NCBI RefSeq assembly: GCF_032854445.1
Contig: NC_088305.1
Span: 20,199,717-20,263,716 of the forward strand
Length of the DNA: 64,000 bases
DNA from: Liolophura sinensis
Lineage: Eukaryota; Mollusca; Polyplacophora; Chitonida; Chitonidae
Direction of reading: 5' to 3'
Made by a program: the position numbers and the translations under genes. The notes below the pieces were generated by a model, which was not told the DNA's origin, did not search any database, and worked only from the letters and a program-made list of their open reading frames with translations. Shown piece by piece: positions 1 to 10,747 of the stretch (positions within the stretch are counted from its first letter, which is position 1; each line of letters starts with the position of its first letter).

Positions 1-427
1 TATTCCCTTCCAAGCTTGACGTTTTTTAGTGTTCTCTTCAAGAGGATTTGGTGTGTTCACAGGGGTACAGTTGTCCAGACGCCCATCAGACATGTCAGGA
101 AGGTATTCCGAAGACGGAAATGCTCTGTACTTCCAGCAGGCTATCTTCGGTCCTGAAGTACAGTGGTGTTTTCTTCACCTCCCAGGGCGCTTAGGGTCCT
201 TGTGAACAGAACTGGTTCTTTCTTTCGTTGATGGTTTGTTTCTTGACTTTTTTTCTTCCACCAGGTTGTGACAAACTTAATTTCCCGTCTTCTGGTGACA
301 ATTTCCTCAGCAGTTGTGGCTACTTTTGACGTTTTACATCCCATGTCGCATGTGATCAGTCGCCTCAGTGTGTGCAGTACGTCAGTTCACGCTATAGAGA
401 ACTGCAGAAGTAATGACGCGGTTTTTG

Positions 428-435
428 TGACGTCA
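428..435. promoter_or_regulatory. CRE palindrome TGACGTCA
   Basis: This is an exact consensus for CREB/ATF bZIP dimers. It sits in a locally GC-richer patch and is one of three exact copies in the first 1.6 kb. Function is inferred only. Confidence 0.35.
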
Positions 436-1465
436 CAGTCACGCCGCCGTCATGTCTTGTATCATTGCTCGGCACAAAACACATTCCCACTCCAGAGCTG
501 AAGTATTATTTGGTATCTCCGCCAGAAGTTCCTCTTAGGTGCACGTTTACTTGAAATGATAACAAAATATACGGCAAAATTTTCTCCTTATATGCTTTTT
601 GGATGCTAAACTGTACATTGTGCTGAATGTGTCCGCGTAACGTCTGTTTCCAGGGCTGTAATGTGACCTGGCGCGTCTAAGCAACGTCACGATGGTGACG
701 TTCGGTAAACGTCGGTAATCATCGGCTCCGCGTATATGAGGGAGATCAATTGGCTGATTCCACAAGACATTTCTGACCAGGGTCAAAACTTCAAACGTTA
801 TCACAATGTTTAGTATTCGGTAATGGAAGATGAAATTTTGACACTTTTGTCTCAGGATAACATTCATGGACGTGGTCAAATTTTAATTTACAGGACTACA
901 AAATAAGCTCTAGAATCATATTTTAGTATTGTCAAAACTGACTTTTTATGGAACTGGCCCCTGGCTGGTTTCCCTCCCCTTGTTGGCACTAGTCACATTT
1001 CAAGGAACGCAGAACACGTCAGTGAACCAAACTAGAGGTAGATGACTTGAAACATTAAAGCACTCTTTTAACTAAACAACATGTTCAGATTAGGTCATGT
1101 TGAGCTTAAATGAAGTCTGTTTCGTATGTAAACGAAAATGGAACAAATTCTATTTCATATACGGTTTGCAATTTTTCACAAAATCGAGCTTACCTTACGA
1201 TTTGGGTCTATTTTTGTTCAGCTCTGGTAGTGTGTTTACCACAAATCGCATCGCGTTGAACGGGATTTAAAGATTCAATTTTTTCAGATGAAAAATCAAG
1301 TATATAAATCACATATGTATAACGTTGGTTCTATGCACGTAACTTTTGTTCCATTAGGCTGTAAATTGCCCACCCACACGGCAAATGATGGTTGGCAGGA
1401 AAATTCGATGGCGACATTCGGCAAACGTCGGTTTTATGAGGATCTGTCACAAACGCACAGGACGA

Positions 1466-1473
1466 TGACGTCA
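1466..1473. promoter_or_regulatory. CRE palindrome TGACGTCA
   Basis: An exact CREB/ATF consensus, 48 bp from a second copy, with further half sites nearby (AACGTCA). Confidence 0.35.
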
Positions 1474-1513
1474 TTTCATTAACGTCAAATGCTCCTTTTC
1501 CAGCTCATCATGA

Positions 1514-1521
1514 TGACGTCA
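1514..1521. promoter_or_regulatory. CRE palindrome TGACGTCA
   Basis: The second of the closely spaced pair, preceded by TCATCATGA, another small palindromic patch. Confidence 0.35.
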
Positions 1522-4500
1522 CATTAAACAAAGAACGATTGAGTGTGATTGAGTGTTTGATGTTTAACGTCGTACTTAACAATTCTTCACTCATATGCCG
1601 ACGAAAGAGTCCTTAGAGTGCATGTAATGTGTCCCACAGTACGACGCTATATTAGAAACTGATACAAAGAGATTATCATAACAGTGCGTGATCCTTGATT
1701 GTATATCAGCATCGAGTTATCTGAGGTTAGGGCTCGGTTGATATAAAAGTCTGACCTCAGACAACGAGATGTGGATATAACTTCACGGATCAAGCATTGG
1801 TATGATTTTCTGTTTATCACATACCTCTTTATTCAAAATGTTTTTTTACTGAAATGAATTCAACACCTTTTATCAGATATATTGTTTATCAGTAACATTG
1901 GGATATGAAAGTGTGCGGAAACAGACTCGTACGTTTATATGCAAATCCCAATGGCATGTATCAACCAGATTGCGTGCATGTGTTGCCACCACGTGATCGG
2001 GCAAATACAGATTCTGGAGGATGAAGAGACAAGTTTTAGTTTCACTGGTTTAATGATCGCCAACTGAAATGTCATTGAAAATACCTCCATTTTGGTATGA
2101 AATGTGAAACAGTACAATATAACACAATTTTAGACTCATGGCACTTGCGCAATGGATATATCAAATTAATATAATATTTGAATATTCTCTCTCTCTCTCT
2201 AACACGGACTTGCTTGGTAGACAGGTAGGCCTACTCTACATATACATTATGATGATACTAGTCTTTATATTGACCTTTATAACTGTACTGTGTCGTGACT
2301 TTACCACTACCACATTACTGCTGTTAATATTCAGTACTGATTATCCCACAGGTATAAAAATGTGGAATTATTCGTTCCCTCTTCATAACGCAATACACTA
2401 CTATGTCAAATATACGGTAGTGTACTTGTATGACAACTTAACTGCGTTCTTACTATTTTGCTTCATAACAAAACAGCATTAATATTACCAGGAAAATGAT
2501 AGTAATACAAGATTCTGTGTGTGAATTACAAACACCATATCACCAAACCCTATTCTGTATTAACTTGTGACATTTCTGTGTATAGAAGTTGTTGCTTGCT
2601 AAAATAAAGTTTAGGTATAAAGGGAGACTACTCTTCACTTAGTGCACGTGATCACGCCAAAGTTATGTCCCTTGATTACAACTCCACACAAATCAGTGTA
2701 CCCTAGCTCTATAATATAGTAATGACTGCAAGGTGTATGTTACTATCGAGTAAGGAACTATCGCTAAGGGCTAAGTGTCTTTACTATTACCGTAATTAAA
2801 TTGTTACAATCGCTTATATACAGCTTACACTGACACTATCGTGTTTAACGTCTTGGTCACCCGGTATGTTCAAGATCAACATTTCTAGACGCACAGAAAT
2901 GTGGCGATATGGGCTAGTTTAGGCCTACTACTAGCCCAAAGCTAAGCTGGACGTTCCTACCGTAACGTCCAGCATCGGTCATATACACGTCCACGTTTCG
3001 GACAATCCCTTAAAAAAACCAAAAAACCGGCTCTAACCCTACCTTATTTTTGCTATCCACCAATTCCCTAAATCGTCCAAAATGTAATACTGGTGCTGGT
3101 GTGTCAAAACCAGCATTGGTGAACCATCTTTCAACAGTAATCAAGCTGTATAAACTTCCAAATAAGACAGCTCATATCAACGTCTGCCATGTTTGGATTT
3201 TTTTTTCAACATCGAAAAGGGTGATTGGGCCGCGAAAATTTTATCCCACACAATATTCTGTTTGCAGTACATGCAATTAATAAATAGAATGTTGAGTGTC
3301 GAGGTAACCTAGCAATCACGTGCAAATCAACGATCGGCTCAATCTGTATACTAGCTCCAACGGACTTTCGGTTCGTCGTGACTCAGTTGAATGTAGATTG
3401 ATATTTTTGGAATGGAAAGTTTTACTAGATATTTTACTCAGTATTTATAAGTCACAGACTAATTGTTCTTTTTATTTGTTTATTTGTTAAGGTAACGACA
3501 GCGCACACATAAGGTGTACGTAGGTGGTAAATGAAAAAAAAATGATACAAAAATGTTTGTTACTTTTATTATGTCGTATTGTCACTGACCTTATATCTCA
3601 TAGCAATTTATTTCAACTACACCACACTCGATTGATAAAATGAGTGAACAGTTATCCGAAAGAAGTAGAGACATGAGTACATGCAGGTCTACAAGGAATA
3701 ATACATAGTTCAGCAATTGAAGTGTAAATGACATCTGATAATATATTTCAGGCAGGAGGTGAAATGCGTCTCCTGAAAAAAAATTTATAATCGGCATTTC
3801 AACATCTACAGGCCAATATATACGTTTCTGTATTGAATACTAAGTTACAGGTGTTTTTTTTTTTTAAATAAAGCACTAACTGAATTTCAGTATAATTTCA
3901 GATAAATGTCCCGGTTTCCAACTTCATAATGCTCGCCACTGTCGTAGTCAAACACCCTTCGGTGCAGCGTAAAACTCCAATCAAATAAATGCATAAATCA
4001 ATTACACCCATTATATCATCCGTATAAATACTACACATGTATTTCATTTTATAACAAACTTGTTGTCATCTCCTACTTCCTTTTTCTTCTTTTTTCTGTT
4101 TGTTTGTTTAATTTTATGAGCCATATACATCACAGATTTTGAAATCAAATAACAAATAATTATATATTACAAGTAGTTAAAACTTAAATAAAATCTTTTT
4201 GATGTGTATACATGTATCTCTGGTTTATGCCACGTGGTTAGTTTGGTCAGAGGCTGCAATGTTCTCATTTTGCATATGCAGCGAATTTATGTGGTACGTC
4301 TTCTTAAATTCTTTTTTAACTAATTGTGCAATTGTTTTTTTATGCCGTACATAAAAATTGCTCACTTACATGGTGTCGGTCAGTTTTAAGGGCAAATGAA
4401 ACCAGATATGGAGCCTGGAGAAAACAATTCACCATACTCCCCAGATAGCCTACCTGTCACTTTGTATTGTGATCTTTAAAGCTACTAGAAAGTCTTTTAC

Positions 4501-4848
4501 AGATTTTGCGGCACATTCCTCAGTTTTATTCATCGTTCACGTATTATCTCTGTATCTAAAATGAATATTAACGCGCAAATTAAGGATATCACAGTTTCCC
4601 GTTAGAACTGCAAACATAATGACCGTAATGACTGTTGATGTATAAGGCTATAAGCCACATGAAAGGGTATCAGTCACACATTGATCTATATAGGAGGTGG
4701 TAGCTTAACATTCGTGTTACCGGTATGAAATCACAGCGTGCAACAAATTCTTATTTCAAAGCAAAGGATCTAAGTTTTCACTAGGTTTATATCATAGATG
4801 TCATACATTTATTATAAATCTAGCATACACTTCAGTGACTTCTCTTAC

Positions 4849-5019
4849 TCTCCGACCGTATGTAGGAAGGTTTCCAGCAAGCTGCGGATGGTCGTGGGTT
4901 TCCACTGGGCTCTGCCTGGTTTCCAGCCGCCATATGATGGCCGCCGTCCTATAAAGGGAAATAGTCTTGAGTAAGGCGTAAAGCATCAATCAAATAAATA
5001 AATAAATAAATAAATAAAT
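4849..5019 (+). mobile_element. SINE-A (tRNA-derived), 5'-truncated copy
   Basis: It starts in the body segment (CTCCGACCGTA) and runs through GCGGATGGTCGTGGGTTTCC, GGCCGCCGTC, GAGTAAGGCG and an (AAATA)n tail. The tRNA-like head is missing. Confidence 0.85.
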
Positions 5020-8000
5020 CAGTGACTTCTCAAATTATTATTTTCCCTGTGTCGGCCCCATTTTAATTATCCATGCCATAGGAGGGTGTGAAGCTAATGG
5101 AACAGCCAATTATACGCGAAAGACTCTTCCTTGATAATATAGCTTGGCAGACAGCATTTAAAGAACATACAAATTAAAGAATGGAGAAATACAACAAGAA
5201 AATGTAGATAATATTTTAGTTGTTAATTTGCCTAAAACTGTATAGATATATATGTAGGCCTACACACCACGTTGGGTCTTAGGCTTTGTCTATTTCATAT
5301 TAGTTTATTTGTAGGCCAGGGTGACGCCACATATTGTTGAAGTAGGTTTTATTTCGTTGGAATCGCGAGACTTGGAAGGCCCAGTAGACATGCAGCCGCG
5401 CAGTTAATAACGGTTGTGAGGCCATTTGTGCAGACTAGATTCACTAAGGAAGACGAATTTTTTTCGATCAGTAGGGCGTGTATATCTATCTATACGTCAC
5501 ATATGGGAAAATACATGAGTTACTTGTCAAAAGTCGATGGTTTACCCCTAATAAACGCTCAAGTTTCCTCTACCTATATAAATCTGTCCGCCATTGTATA
5601 AGTCAAAATTTTGGGGTCTTTCTAAGAAAATTCTAAGTTGATTTAATAAGAAACATGTAGATAAATAAATAAATTTTAGCAGGCCTGTACCAGTGCCAAG
5701 AAATCTATGTAGTGCTTTATTGCTAAATTTCATCCCGTCACAGTATACAGACACCGGGTCGACCAGTACTTGGTATCGCTAAGTAAGCAGAGCTCAAGGC
5801 CAGTTAGGAAGCCAGATGTCCTGTTTTAAAATCTCCAGGGTTGGTTCTTTTACAAACAAGCTGATAACAAAGCAGAATGAGAAATGATCAGCGTATGCTG
5901 CATTACAAAACAGTTGTTCACTTATCAGAAGTTGAAGGTCATATCCGTCTTTGTCATTAGGCCACGCCCTCACGATTGATTGAACTTCTCTGCATTTCAG
6001 TGCTTTAACATTGTTAACTTGTCTGCTCTGGGTTTTCAGCATTTTCTCTCAGACATACTTGAGATGGTTCAGCTAAGCATGAGTTGAAAGATGCCATTTT
6101 CACCTGACTCGGGACCGACTGCCCCGACTGTGCGAGTTAATCACCAGACGGGTTAATAATTTGTATCTGTCAATCTGCTTCACGCTACACATTCCCAAGA
6201 TAACATGAACCAAATTTCATGGCATGTCAGGAGTACAAACAGACAAAGCACGTATCGCTAAATTAAAGTTTAACCAAACAAACAACAAAAATAAATCATT
6301 CCTTTTGAATAACAGGACAAGTCTGTCATATATCACGTATTAGTTGAAACAATAACATTCATCAGACATCACATAAATAAAAACACAAAAGTATGGCATT
6401 TTAACAGATTCGTTCTTCTGGCAGGAATGTCTTCTGGCAGGTTATATATGCTGTATGTATTGTATCGCTCGCTACAGTGAAAGTTTGTGCACGGTATGGC
6501 TAATAAAAGTCACTCTTCTTCGGTAACGATCAGTTAAAAGCAGAATATGGTGGTACTTCCTATGTCACGAATCGTCAATTTCAAGTACATCTGATTGGTA
6601 GAAAACTTTTTATTTATATATTAACGTATTTATTTATTTAGTTATTCATTGGGCTTAATGCCGTATTCAAGATTTGTTTTCACTAATGCAAAGGTGGTCA
6701 CTTTAATGAGAGGATGAAATAAGAGTACTAACACATGTTATGCTGACAAAAAGCAAATTCAACCTTTGCACATATAAAGTAATTCGGGTCCAAGCTATGT
6801 ATTCTGCTGTTTATTCTTATCATTGCGATGACGATTTGCGAACAAGCTGGTAACGTAGTAGGCCTATCCATGTACTGCAAGAGAACAAAGGTCAAGCTGA
6901 CATGGCCACGAGCTGCCTTGGCGTGGGAAAATGTACCATATTTATTGCCACAAGGTTCAATCGAATATCGATGGACCCTAATGGAGTCTCCAAGCTCTCC
7001 AAGATTGTTCAAAACTGGTTTAAAACTTAATACCAGATTTAACTTTTAGCCATGTCTTCAATTTTGTACTTAGTCAAAAACAAAAATTGTGTACCAGCAT
7101 ATTAAATATGAACTAAAACGTCTGCTGATATACTTTGACTTTGGAGAACTACATTGATTGCTGAGTTAAGCCAAAATTGTAAATATAAAACAAGACTTAA
7201 TACCAGTATTAGCTGATAAACTTTCGAACAACCTTGACCGCATCGGAGGCCCAATCTTTATAGCGCCCGCAGGATAATGTAGGTAGGGTGTCATGCATGT
7301 CTGGTATCTCCGGCATGACGTTAATCGTTAAGTATGACGTAAAAACCCAAGCATACATAAGCATAAATACTTACAATCAGTCGGTCACTCGTGCCGTCGA
7401 TATAGGTGATATAGCCGGGAATGTTGTCCAAGATTGAAGGGAATGCTACGTGATAAAATTTGTGATAAAATGTTCTTACTCATCATTGCACATCAAAAAT
7501 GTGTCTTTTATTTGATTTTTTTTTTATAGAATGTAGAATCGAAAACCATTTACAGCCCTCTGGTTTAAATATGGCTGCAAAGGGGACGTTCTGGTCCCAC
7601 TGTGGTCAGAAAAGGTCAGTAGAGAATAAAAATAGTCAAAAGCAATTTATGAGGTTAAACAAATTGTAAAGAAAATAAACCCAGCTCTTTTCTTGGACAG
7701 TTTTTAGTGGTCTTTCGTCTGATACATACAATCCTTACAGAGTGATCTTTGTCTTTAACGGAAAGGCTAATCTTGTCATACCGTTAACAATCAATACATG
7801 AGTCAGAACGGAATTGTTTAAGTTGTCTATTTCATTGTTTGTCTGAGATTTGACATCAGAACGACCTTGACCTAGTTAACTTTCCTCCCATCTTAATCAC
7901 GTGTGTGCGGCTGTCATTGTGTAACAGAGTCGTTTACTCAGGGTGTATAATGTTCAGTGGTGTAGGGACAAGACGAATCTGACAAAGATGAGGAAAATGA

Positions 8001-8480
8001 GCAGAGCCAAAGACGTAGACTTAGAGTGCGATTACACAAGAGTTTACACCGAATGTAAACATTGTTGTCAGACAAAGTAAACATTTATGTGCAGCGCTCT
8101 CCAACACGTTTTGTACCCGGTTTTGTATATAGGCAAACATATACACAAATGTAGAAAACATCCGCAGAATCAATCTGCAAATGCCCTGATTAAATGACTC
8201 CTGTATATGTATCGTCACGGTTATTGTAGGAGACATTTATAAATTAAAGACACTGTACCGGAGGTTTTTGGCAAAGAATCGGTCAGGGCAAACCAAATCG
8301 AATTTGAACTGTCCGTTTCGTTTCATGAATAAACTCAATTTTCTATATTATGTAGCCTTACGTATACACAGGCCCCATCTTGTTTTAGGACTATAAGGGA
8401 AAAGACGTAGAAGAATAGTATTATGTTAAAACATTTTAAGGAAAAGGCCATCAAAAACTGTTAAAGAAAATTGAATTTTC
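5020..8480. other. Gene-free stretch
   Basis: No supported gene. It contains a short SINE-like 3' end on the minus strand near 6605-6690 and a SINE-B 3' fragment near 7293. Otherwise I see only AT-rich unique sequence. Confidence 0.5.
7293..7372 (+). mobile_element. SINE-B (RUDI/V-SINE-like) 3' fragment
   Basis: It contains TGTCTGGTATCTCCGGCATG, then TAAGTATGACGTAAAAACCC and AAGCATACATAAGCATAAA. This is the same central and 3' end seen in the longer copies at 35.1, 42.8 and 47.6 kb. Confidence 0.6.
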
Positions 8481-8593
8481 ATGTATGTATGTATGTATGT
8501 ATGTATGTATGTATGTATGTATGTATGTATGTATGTGTGTATGTGTGTATGTATGTGTGTATGTATGTATGTGTGTGTGTGTATGTATGTATG

Positions 8594-8622
<29 letters not shown>
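8481..8622. repeat. (ATGT)n microsatellite with TGTG interruptions
   Basis: About 140 bp of ATGT/GTGT tetranucleotides. Reading frames through it give Tyr/Met/Cys/Val or Thr/His/Ile repeats on both strands and are not genes. Confidence 0.97.
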
Positions 8623-8624
<2 letters not shown>

Positions 8625-9123
8625 CAAGCTGTCATACTCCTTACAGCGCATGCGCAGCTCTCTACCTGTCGCTTTGTATCACTGCTACCACTATACACAA
8701 GCTTGACCATTGGGGCCTGCAAGACGCGCGTACAGTTGTTTAGGTTTAACCTCATCACGTGTGTCCTACCGCGAAACTATTTAATCAGCCTTCATCAGTA
8801 CATCTGTTTAAGGTTTTGGTCAGAATCATTGTGTGCATTCTCTAGATAAAGAGAATGCATGTGTATAAAGTATTGTATGAAAGGAAGACAAGTGGTCTTC
8901 AACAAACGTTAAAATGTGCAAACCGTTGTTGGGGAGTGTCGTCGAGAGCTTATTGTCAGACTCACCAAGGCCCCTCGAACAGAGAGAACGGGGGGTCTTC
9001 ACAGATTCTTGGAGTATTGGTGCAAAATTGATAAAGGCATTCTCTGCGAATTAAGATCGGTATCAAACAAATAAGAAAGAGAATATAAACAAGTTTATAA
9101 ATTAGAGGAAAAAGAAGGGAGGA

Positions 9124-9141
9124 GGGGGGGGGGGGGGGGGG
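9124..9141. repeat. Poly(G) run
   Basis: Eighteen consecutive G, immediately 5' of the GGGGCC start of a SINE-A copy. Potentially G-quadruplex forming. Confidence 0.95.
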
Positions 9142-9143
9142 CA

Positions 9144-9406
9144 GGGGCCTCCGTGGCTCAGTCGGTTAGCGCGCCAGCGCAGCGCAATGATCCAGAAGCC
9201 TCTCACCAATGCGGTCGCTGTGAGTTCAAGTCCAGCTCATGCTGGCTTCCTCTCCGACCGTACGTGGGAAGGTCTGTCAGAAACGTGCGGATGGTCGTGT
9301 GTTTCAGCCGAGCTCTGCCCGGTTTTTTCCACCATGATGCTGGCCGCCGTCGTATAAATGAAATATTCTTGAGTACGGCGTACAACACCAATCAAATAAA
9401 TAAATA
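9144..9406 (+). mobile_element. SINE-A, near full-length
   Basis: The head GGGGCCTCCGTGGCTCAGTC has a pol III A box (TGGCTCAGTCGG) and a B box (GAGTTCAAGTCC). The body has GCGGATGGTCGTG and GGCCGCCGTCGTATAA, and the 3' end is CACCAATCAAATAAATAAAT. This is the best reference copy with its flanking poly(G). Confidence 0.93.
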
Positions 9407-9453
9407 GAGGAAAATGTGTAGGTGAAACAGTACGCTTAAAAATGTGATAATTC

Positions 9454-9663
9454 TAACAGAAAGTCTGTTGTCAAAGTCATGCTAGAATGTATTTTGTTAT
9501 TATGGTTTTGTTATAATATTCTGTCACATTCAATATAATATCTTGTTAGTCTAATGGAATCTTTACGTTGAATTAATGGAATATGTGTGTTATATTTAAC
9601 AGAACAATCTGCTGCAATATCAGAAGATATTCTAGCATCACTCAGACAACAGGCTTTGTGTTA
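9454..9663 (+). mobile_element. MITE-like element with imperfect terminal inverted repeats (copy 1)
   Basis: The left end TAACAGAAAGTCTGTTGTC... reaches ATGCTAGAAT. The right end read on the other strand is TAACACAAAGCCTGTTGTC... reaching ATGCTAGAAT, so the inverted repeats span roughly 38 bp. About 210 bp long, no coding capacity. Related copies lie at 44.26 and 52.74 kb. I could not fix a target-site duplication. Confidence 0.7.
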
Positions 9664-10209
9664 AAATTAACAGATCAATTTCTCTGTTCCGAAATGAGAA
9701 ACAACAACAACAACAACAATTCTGATAATTTGTTACCCAGCCTTCTGAAGCCTGTAGATGGTATATCGTTGTAAACTAAACTGAGAAATGGCGGAAACAT
9801 ATAATAAATACTGAAACATTTATCACCGGGAATTCCAGTTACCTATAGCCCATAGCCTTTAGCCCATAAAGCGATTTTTAGATTTATTATAGGTCATTTC
9901 ATAGTTTCTGGTTTTAAAAAGTTCTGTTACTTAGGTAGTCCAGATTTTAGTTCCATGTGCCCCCCTCCCCCCCCCAAAAAACAAGCTTTTTAGAAAGCCA
10001 ATTTTCAGTCAAAACTTTTAAAAGTCAAGCTGGTTCTGACGGCATCATGTTTAATGATCTTGCTCAAGGCAGAGCTACAGCGCGAATATAAAATGATTAT
10101 TGGTAGATTTGAAAGGCCCGATATTAAACTTTCTCCTAAGAACTGTTCAGCAAGACACAGTATCAGTTCCATCTGTACCCAAAAGTATCTGAGCTTGCAC
10201 AGTTGATAA

Positions 10210-10215
10210 TTTATT
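10210..10215 (-). terminator. Candidate poly(A) signal AATAAA of the GPCR gene
   Basis: AATAAA on the minus strand begins only a few bases after the GPCR stop codon. If used, the 3'UTR would be unusually short. A more distal signal could be the real one; transcript data would be needed to tell. Confidence 0.3.
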
Positions 10216-10222
10216 GTTGTTT

Positions 10223-10747
10223 TTAATCCACAAATGGAATAATCTCTTTTTCCAAATTGTCATCAATGGTTAATTTCTCGTGAGCCATCACATTTTCTGC
10301 GGGTGAGTTACCGCACCTCCGTAATGGTGGATGGACAGTCCTTATTCTGCTTTGTTCTGCACCGGTGTAGTCTTGCTCTGTTTCACGATTAGCCCACGAC
10401 ATTCCTGTCACCATAGGATGCATTTCCTCTTGCTCAGGAATGGTTTTAAACTGTTTCTTTTTCGTAATATTTGAATTTTTGTGAAAATCCGCACAGTTCA
10501 GTTTCCGGCACCAAGAGATTTTTCCGGAAACACCCGAAGAGCGCTCGCTTTTTTCCGTGGCGCAGCTTCCGTTTGCTTGACTGGTCACCGATCCCCTCTT
10601 GTCAACGGTGGAGTGGAGAGAGTGTAAAGAGCCCCTGGGTTTGGTCATGTAAGACGACACGGTGTTCCAGTAACTCCTATTTCGCCCGCTCCCGTGGGCT
10701 CGCCTTAAGTTGTATCTGTGCCATTTCTTCAGAATCTCCGCTTGAAC
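10223..10747 (-). CDS. GPCR last coding exon: helix 8 and cytoplasmic tail (residues 392-565 and stop)
   Basis: The exon starts VQAEILKKWHRYNLRRAHGS, the helix-8 region with basic residues typical of PTH-type receptors. A Ser/Thr-rich stretch follows (GSLHSLHSTVDKRGSVTSQ and others), offering likely GRK/arrestin phosphorylation sites. The protein ends EIIPFVD, which is not a class I PDZ ligand. Acceptor CATATTTCAG, stop TAA. Confidence 0.93.
   Translation of the reverse strand, partial: VQAEILKKWHRYNLRRAHGSGRNRSYWNTVSSYMTKPRGSLHSLHSTVDKRGSVTSQANGSCATEKSERSSGVSGKISWCRKLNCADFHKNSNITKKKQFKTIPEQEEMHPMVTGMSWANRETEQDYTGAEQSRIRTVHPPLRRCGNSPAENVMAHEKLTIDDNLEKEIIPFVD

Larger units (their letters stand above)
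1..4848. other. Gene-free AT-rich stretch with CRE palindromes
   Basis: No frame here resembles a known protein and none has convincing splice sites. The only structured signals are three perfect TGACGTCA sites (listed separately), a short CT run near 2187 and poly-T runs. A distal regulatory or intergenic role cannot be told from sequence alone. Confidence 0.5.

Noticed and set aside
8426-8758. Open frames of His/Thr/Ile/Tyr or Met/Tyr/Val/Cys repeats on both strands
   Set aside because: Direct translation of the ATGT microsatellite.
9150-9235. tRNA-like heads with A and B boxes as possible tRNA genes
   Set aside because: They are SINE heads with no complete cloverleaf or anticodon arm, followed by SINE body.
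9153-9407. Open frames such as MAQSVSAPAQRNDPEASHQC and their reverse-strand partners, recurring at 19.3, 37.1 and 50.9 kb
   Set aside because: Translations of SINE-A; the same peptide recurs wherever the SINE does.
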